Shown: positions 7,227 through 11,175 of the stretch, in pieces | How the letters are laid out: each line of letters begins with the position of its first letter | Position numbering within the stretch: position 1 is the stretch's first letter | DNA from: Eggerthellaceae bacterium | GTDB lineage: Bacteria; Actinomycetota; Coriobacteriia; Coriobacteriales; Eggerthellaceae | Assembly: GCA_003452695.1 (NCBI GenBank) | Contig: DMNP01000256.1 | Span: 1 to 11,175 of the forward strand | Reading direction: 5' to 3' | DNA: 11,175 nt | Translations under genes and position numbers: made by a program | Notes under the pieces: model-generated | What the model was told of the DNA's origin: nothing | What the model saw: the letters and a program-made list of their open reading frames with translations, nothing else | The model's database searches: none

Positions 7227-8626
7227 ATGGACATCATCGACCGTAGCATGCACCTTAAGCAACTGTGGAAACACCGTTGGAATGGCCGCGTGAAAATCAT
7301 CACGGATATCCGCCGCTGCGGTAGGTCATACCTGCTCTCGAACCTCTTCAAGGCGAAGCTTCTTGAAGAAGAGGTGAACAGCGCTCACACCATCGAGGGT
7401 GCGCTCGATTGCAACGAGCATGGCGCCCTGCGCAACCCGAACAGGCTTCACGATTACATCGTATCCCGACTTTCGGAAGCAGGCCGCTATTACGTGCTCA
7501 TCGGCGAGATACAGCTTTCCTCCAAAGTACTGCGCGATGGCGTCGCCTTGTCCGCCATTGCCCCTGAAAATCGCAATCTTGCCTACACGACGTTCTACGA
7601 CGTGCTGAACAACCTGGCTTCGAGGGAAAACCTCGACGTATACGTGACGGACAACAACTCGTGAATGTTTTCGAGCGACATCGTGACAAGCTTCCGCGAT
7701 CGGGAGACCGAGATTCGCATGGCCCCTCTCACTTTCGGCGAATTCCGCCGCTTCAAGAAAGGCGAGAAGCCGGAGGACTGGAATGAATACCTCGCCTACG
7801 GCGGCGTGCCCATCGCGACCCTCAAGTCCGCCCGCGCAGATCGAGAGGCCTATCTATCCATCCTTTTCGAAAAGGCGTATAAGGCCGATGTCGTTGAAAG
7901 ACAGGGCATTGAGAACGAATACGCTCTGGACATGCTGATAAACGTACTCGCTTCCTCGGTCGATTCGCTGACGAATCCCACCAAGCTCTCTAACGCTTTG
8001 AACAGCAAAGCCCATGCCAGCACGACAGATACAACTATGAAGAAGCACCTCGATGCGCTCGAGGATGCATTCCTCTTCTCGAAAGCGCAGCGATGGGGCG
8101 TGAAGGGAAAGCGGTATTTCAACTACCCCTTGAAGTAGTGCGCCTCCGATCTGGGATTGCGCAATGCTCGACTGAACTTCCGCCCGATTGAGGAAACCCA
8201 TCTGATGGAAAACGCAATCTTCAACGAGCTTGTGGCTCGCGGGTACGCGGTCGACGTTGGCACCGTGCGTTTTGCGCAAACTCGCGGCGGCAAGAAGACA
8301 GATGCTATGCACGAGATCGATTTCGTGGTGAACCGCAGGGGCGATAAGCTTTATATCCGGTCGGGCATGAACGTCGATGACCCCGAAAAACGCAAGCGGG
8401 AGATTGCCCTTTGCTAAAGAGCGGCGATTTCTTCCGCAGGGTCGCGGTGACCAGAGGCGACGCCTTGCCGCATGCCAACGAGAAGGGCATAAGCTGCGTC
8501 GGCATCATCCCGTTCCTGCTGGGCGAAACGATTGTAGGCTGGGCAAGCGTCGATTGGCCGACCCGGCCTGGGTTCCGCCCGGCGATCGCGCTTCGCGCCC
8601 GCCGGGCGGAACCTTGCCCCGACTGA
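7227..8626 (+). pseudogene. Broken DUF4143-type AAA ATPase
   Basis: Remnant of a gene for an ATP-binding protein of the AAA/DUF4143 family (COG1373-like), a group common in accessory DNA and of uncertain cell role. It starts at the ATG at 7227 behind a GAGGAG ribosome site. The first segment (145 residues) has IRRCGRSYLL where the family has IRR-x-GKS, so the Walker A Lys is Arg, and LIGEIQL where LLDE(V/I)Q is usual, so the Walker B Asp is Gly. A TGA at 7662-7664 interrupts YVTDNNS (family: YVTGSNS). The frame then resumes as SSDIVTSF, PLTFGEF, YGGVP, LTNPTKLSN and LEDAFLFSKAQR. A TAG at 8136-8138 interrupts the run into ASDLGLRNARLNFRP, MENAIFNEL and EIDFVVNRR. Near 8411 the frame shifts, and LLKSGDFFRR through GIIPFLLGETIVGW continues in another frame to a stop at 8626. 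Homology probably ends near 8550. The three lesions and two lost active-site residues mean the gene is dead. Confidence 0.88.
8571..8613. repeat. 13-bp perfect inverted repeat (REP-like hairpin)
   Basis: Bases 8571-8583 and 8601-8613 are exact reverse complements, extended by one more pair at 8584/8600. The 15-base centre itself contains CGCG-CTT-CGCG. It lies just past the end of the AAA pseudogene homology. No T-run follows on either strand, so it is unlikely to be an intrinsic terminator. It may be a REP-type element or the stump of a mobile element. Confidence 0.75.
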
Positions 8627-8641
8627 GCTCATGGACGCCTA

Positions 8642-8834
8642 GCGCGGGAATCGCCCCGATGTGTCCCGAAAGCCGAGTTTTGTATGTTCAATCGGCTCTT
8701 CTTGGGCTCCCAGCGATAATGCGACCTGGGCAAATGCCCGCCGCCATCGTCTCGGGACGCGATTCGGCGCCCTTGCCCGCTTCGTATCGCATACAAAACT
8801 CGGCTTTTGGGACATATCGGGGCGATTCCCGCGC
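8642..8834. repeat. Large inverted repeat, 45-bp arms around a 103-bp centre (MITE-like or invertible element)
   Basis: The left arm 8642-8686 and right arm 8790-8834 are reverse complements at 43 of 45 positions; the mismatches are at left positions 8661 and 8669. Both arms begin outside with GCGCGGGAATCGCC and end inside with GAGTTTTGTATG. The 103-base centre has no open frame with recognisable coding character. It contains a small GGGCAAATGCCC hairpin and a CCCAG/CTGGG pair. I see no target-site duplication at the outer ends. The arms are far longer than a terminator stem. Candidate natures are a non-autonomous transposable element, an invertible segment, or a structured RNA. No transposase or recombinase gene is in the window. 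Confidence 0.85.
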
Positions 8835-8861
8835 GAGCAACGGCAATTCGGGGCTGCAGCG

Positions 8862-8905
8862 GCGGGCCCAGCCTGCCGTGAACGCTCACCGCCAGCTGGG
8901 CCCGC
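8862..8905. repeat. 11-bp perfect inverted repeat with nested stem
   Basis: Bases 8862-8872 and 8895-8905 are perfect reverse complements (GCGGGCCCAGC type). The 22-base centre holds a nested GTGA-ACGC-TCAC hairpin. It is the third hairpin in about 340 bp and lies only 27 bases past the large inverted repeat. It may belong to the same element. No T-run follows. Confidence 0.65.
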
Positions 8906-9190
8906 GGCCGGTTGCGACGACGCTGATCGGCGCCCGCCCAGAAACCAGTACGCCCTGCTGCAGGCAAGCGCCCGAGCATCCCGGCGCTCCGGCAGGGGAC
9001 CTCCATGCAGCTGCCGAGTCGCCAATCGACGCGCTTGATGCCATCCAGCGAAAGCACGGACCCGAGCCCCGCAGGCACTCCTCCACGCGCTCCAGTACCC
9101 AGCATTCGCCCATTCCATCCAAGCCCACGAGAAGGCCCCATCAGCCGATGTAGCCGTCTTGGCGAAGCGTCTCCCTATGCCATAACCCCG
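8906..9190. other. Gene-free stretch between the repeat cluster and the GNAT fragment
   Basis: About 285 bases with several long open frames on both strands, none of which gives a recognisable domain or a ribosome site next to a start. The translations are rich in Arg, Pro, Ala and Ser, as expected of GC-rich shadow frames. I see no tRNA, promoter or further large repeat. It is probably decayed or non-coding accessory DNA. Confidence 0.5.
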
Positions 9191-9392
9191 CCCGCGTCCT
9201 AAAATGCCGAGAAGAACGCCTCGAAGTCGGCATGAGCATAGAGAAGACCTCGTGGGGAAAGGGGTTCGCCGCCGAGGGCTTGCGCGCCATCCTGCAGTAT
9301 CTGACATGCGAAGAGAAGACCACCGCCATCGTCGCCTGGTGCGCATCCGACAACATCGGCTCTCAACGCGCCTTGGAGAAGGCGGGCATCTG
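9190..9392 (+). pseudogene. GNAT N-acetyltransferase fragment
   Basis: In the frame of the ATG at 9232 the translation reads LEVGMSI (from 9220), then WGKGFAAEGLRAIL and ASDNIGSQRALEKAG. These match the GNAT core: the strand before motif A, the acetyl-CoA loop (here W-G-K-G-F-A) and the A-D-N-x-x-S-x-x-(A/V)-L-E-K-x-G motif B. GNAT enzymes move an acetyl group from acetyl-CoA to an amine. The N-terminal half is missing: the frame is open back only to a stop at 9151, with no recognisable GNAT sequence before about 9200. The C-terminal strand after LEKAG is replaced by sequence antisense to the AlbA_2 gene. The ATG at 9232 lies inside the fold and has no ribosome site, so it is not a true start. 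Confidence 0.72.
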
Positions 9393-9752
9393 CTCGAGGA
9401 CGGCAGCACTCATCGGCAGATCCTCGTCGGCGCTGCGGATGCGGTAGCGACCGTCGCAGGCGTAAGGGCGCTCGTCGCCGGAGAAGGAGGCACGGATGAA
9501 GGCCTTGCCGTCCTCTGTCACCAGACGATCGATGGTCGGGTAGACCCTCGGTTCGATGCGGTTGGTGAACGCCTGGGAGACATCGCGCAGTGTCTTCTCC
9601 GAAACGTCCTGGCCGGTGACCTCGCCATCGGAGGGGCGAACGCCGAAGTAGAGCGTGCCGTGGTCGGGCTTGTTCAGGGTAGAGGCGACAGACTCCATGC
9701 CCTCGCACAGCTCCGACGTGCTCCTCTTGTGCTCGGTGTGCTCGTCCTCCAT
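9363..9752 (-). pseudogene. Truncated AlbA_2 (Schlafen-type) domain gene, N-terminal part
   Basis: The product (129 residues) matches the AlbA_2 putative nucleic-acid-binding domain. EHKRSTSELCEGMES occurs early, followed by NKPDHGTLYFGV (28-38), GQDVSEKTLRDVSQAF (47-62), RIEPRVYP and GKAFIRASFSGDERPYACDGRYRIRSADED (82-111). Full-length relatives usually run several hundred residues, with a C-terminal ATPase-like or winged-helix part. Here the domain ends after MSAAVLEQM, and only PAFSKAR, read from the antisense of the GNAT fragment, follows before the stop. The start ATG at 9752 is the only one available. A good GGAGGGG site lies about 18 bases upstream, farther than usual, so the 5' end may also have been altered. 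A short regulator-like protein could still be made, but truncation is the simpler reading. Confidence 0.75.
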
Positions 9753-9797
9753 GCCGAGGTTCGTAGACTGCCCCTCCTTTCGTTGTTGTGGCTAACC

Positions 9798-9825
9798 ATT
9801 ATAGATCCGATGTGCGGCGTATAAT
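9798..9825. promoter_or_regulatory. Back-to-back -10 elements in the divergent intergenic region
   Basis: A TATAAT box on the plus strand (9820-9825) faces the 7TM receptor gene, and a TATAAT box on the minus strand (9798-9803) faces the AlbA_2 remnant, 16 bases apart. Neither has a convincing -35, because each box falls where the other's -35 should lie. If both are used, the two transcripts would compete for the same stretch. Confidence 0.4.
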
Positions 9826-9881
9826 GAGGGTCCACAATAAATCGTCCATGGGAGCCCGTTCAATGGCGAGGAGGTGGCCGC

Positions 9882-11175
9882 ATGAGGAGGGCGCTGCTCG
9901 GGGCACTAGCGTTCGTGCTGGCGGCTATCGCCTTCCTCGGGCTGCAGCTGGCGTGCTCCACGCGCGTGCTGTCCTTCGACGCCTCGGACTACGCGCCAGA
10001 ACAGTTCTCTACCGCCGTCTACGCCATCCCCGAGACAGACTTCGATCGGTACGACTGGGCCCTGTACGCGCCCGGGGAGTTCGCTGCAGCCGATGCCGAG
10101 GGAGTCACGCTGCTGCAGGGCGAACCACCCGCCGGGTGGGCTGACGAGGAGGTCGCCGGGGGTGTTTCCGAGTACTACGGCACGGTATTCGCCCGGTGCC
10201 GCACGGACTGTCTCACGCTGCGCCTCGTGCCTGGCGGACGCTACGGCATCCACGTGGAGAACGCGACATACGCGATGCGTCTATGGGTGGATCGCGAGCT
10301 GCTTGCCGAGAACGGCGCTGTCTCGAACGCCGCGGACGGCTTCGTGCCGCAGACCCGCAGCAACACCGTGTTCTTCACCGCGCCGGAAGACGGGAACGCG
10401 CGCATCGTGCTGCAGCGCGCCAACTTCTGTCATCGGTACTGGAACACAGCTGTCATCAAGCTCGGCGCGGCAGACCTCGTGCAGGGTATGACGGGACGGC
10501 AGCTCCTGGGCATCGCCTCCACGCTGGCGACGCTTATCGCTCTCGCGATAGTGAACCTCTCAATGGGCCTCCTGTCCCGGGAACGCTCGGCGTTCCTGCT
10601 GCTGGCAGCCGCATGCCTACTTATGGCCGTGAAGGGCTCGCTCGACGACCCGAAGCCGCTCATGCTGATACTACCTAACCTGGACTGGCAGCTGGGACAC
10701 CGCGTGGAGCACTGCGCATACCTGCTGGCGGGCTGCTCGCTCGTGCTCTTCTGGTGGCGCTCGCTCGCGCCCCTCGTGCCGCGCGGCATGGCGACCGCCA
10801 CCGTTGCGCTCGCGGCGCTGGGCGTCGCGAGTTACTGGGTGACGCCCTCGATTGTGTACTCGGCCTACACCGGCGTTGTCGTGCGCGCGGCGCTCGCCTG
10901 GCTAGTCGCGTTCTGCGCGGTGGCTTTGTGGCGCGCGTTACGACGGGGGCCGGAGATGGGTCCCTTCCGGTGGGCGACGCTCCTGGGCATGTTCGCCTTC
11001 GCAGGCTTCGAGGTGGCTGACGCCCTCGGCTACGGGAGCCTGGAGACGGTGAGCGTCTCGGAAGCGGGTGTGGTGTGCGTGGCGCTGCTGAATACAGTGG
11101 CCCTGGCCATGGGCTGGCGGAAGGCTGCCGACGACCTGGACGCAGCCCGCTCGCGCGAGGAAGAGCTGGCCCGCA
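9882..11175 (+). CDS. 7TMR-DISM-type membrane sensor, N-terminal part (3' end outside window)
   Basis: I translated this frame to the window edge: 431 residues with no stop. An N-terminal hydrophobic anchor (about 5-25) is followed by an extracytoplasmic domain of about 180 residues, to about 205. That domain contains a Cys pair (106, 110) and a jelly-roll-like run (YGIHVENATYAMRLWVDREL, 121-140). Seven hydrophobic helices follow, near 207-230, 237-251, 275-292, 302-319, 331-350, 364-384 and 391-411. The visible end, RKAADDLDAARSREEELAR, is a charged heptad-like coiled coil of the kind that leads into a histidine kinase or other signalling module. This layout is the 7TMR-DISM receptor class: ligand binding outside, 7TM core, cytoplasmic output. 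AGGAGGT (9869-9875) lies six bases before the ATG at 9882, a strong start. The ligand and output are not visible. The gene is divergent from the AlbA_2 remnant and looks intact. Confidence 0.78.
   Translation, partial: MRRALLGALAFVLAAIAFLGLQLACSTRVLSFDASDYAPEQFSTAVYAIPETDFDRYDWALYAPGEFAAADAEGVTLLQGEPPAGWADEEVAGGVSEYYGTVFARCRTDCLTLRLVPGGRYGIHVENATYAMRLWVDRELLAENGAVSNAADGFVPQTRSNTVFFTAPEDGNARIVLQRANFCHRYWNTAVIKLGAADLVQGMTGRQLLGIASTLATLIALAIVNLSMGLLSRERSAFLLLAAACLLMAVKGSLDDPKPLMLILPNLDWQLGHRVEHCAYLLAGCSLVLFWWRSLAPLVPRGMATATVALAALGVASYWVTPSIVYSAYTGVVVRAALAWLVAFCAVALWRALRRGPEMGPFRWATLLGMFAFAGFEVADALGYGSLETVSVSEAGVVCVALLNTVALAMGWRKAADDLDAARSREEELAR

Noticed and set aside
8642..8834. Retron-type ncRNA
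   Set aside because: Long inverted arms would fit loosely, but no reverse transcriptase gene lies on either side.
8571..8905. CRISPR array or tandem repeats
   Set aside because: The repeats are inverted pairs of different sequence, not direct repeats with regular spacers.
8377..9153. A 258-codon plus-strand frame across the repeat cluster
   Set aside because: It runs through the AAA pseudogene and all three inverted repeats with no recognisable domain; composition is Arg/Pro/Ser-rich.
8639..9409. Minus-strand frames of 170-256 codons over the same region
   Set aside because: They read through both arms of the inverted repeat and over the GNAT fragment; no motif and no credible start.

Overview
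The window is GC-rich bacterial DNA. The secreted ChW/ricin-repeat serine hydrolase and the mix of decayed accessory genes would fit a gut actinobacterium of the Coriobacteriia (an Eggerthellaceae-like genome). That placement is inference from gene style only; no rRNA or marker search could be run.

Left part, all on the minus strand (1-7021). The order along the + axis is: the 5' two-thirds of gltX (glutamyl-tRNA synthetase, cut by the window edge); a DUF1461/TIGR01906-type four-helix membrane protein; a 923-residue secreted protein with three ChW repeats, nine ricin-type QxW subrepeats (three beta-trefoils) and a C-terminal penicillin-binding/class A beta-lactamase-like serine hydrolase domain; an unrecognised six-helix membrane protein; and a circularly permuted ATP-grasp ligase of the glutathionylspermidine-synthase-like superfamily. 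The gaps of 70-275 bp hold candidate promoters and hairpins. Most of these genes are therefore probably transcribed separately rather than as one operon.

Middle part (about 7100-9800): a stretch of gene wreckage. A DUF4143-type AAA ATPase on the plus strand is broken by two in-frame stops and one frameshift, and its Walker A lysine and Walker B aspartate are also lost. It is followed by three hairpin-forming inverted repeats within about 340 bp. The largest has 45-bp arms with two mismatches around a 103-bp centre and resembles a MITE-like or invertible element. Next comes a fragment of a GNAT acetyltransferase that runs head-on into the N-terminal part of an AlbA_2 (Schlafen-type) gene on the opposite strand. 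The two homologies stop at the same few bases, which suggests a deletion or recombination scar.

Right edge (9882 to the end, plus strand): a new intact gene, divergent from the AlbA_2 remnant. It encodes an N-terminal membrane anchor, an extracytoplasmic domain of about 180 residues, seven transmembrane helices and the start of a coiled coil. This is the 7TMR-DISM sensor architecture, with its output domain (probably a histidine kinase) beyond the window.

No complete, clearly new multi-gene system is visible. The items most worth following up are the large inverted-repeat element, the modular surface hydrolase, the orphan permuted ATP-grasp enzyme and the truncated 7TM receptor.
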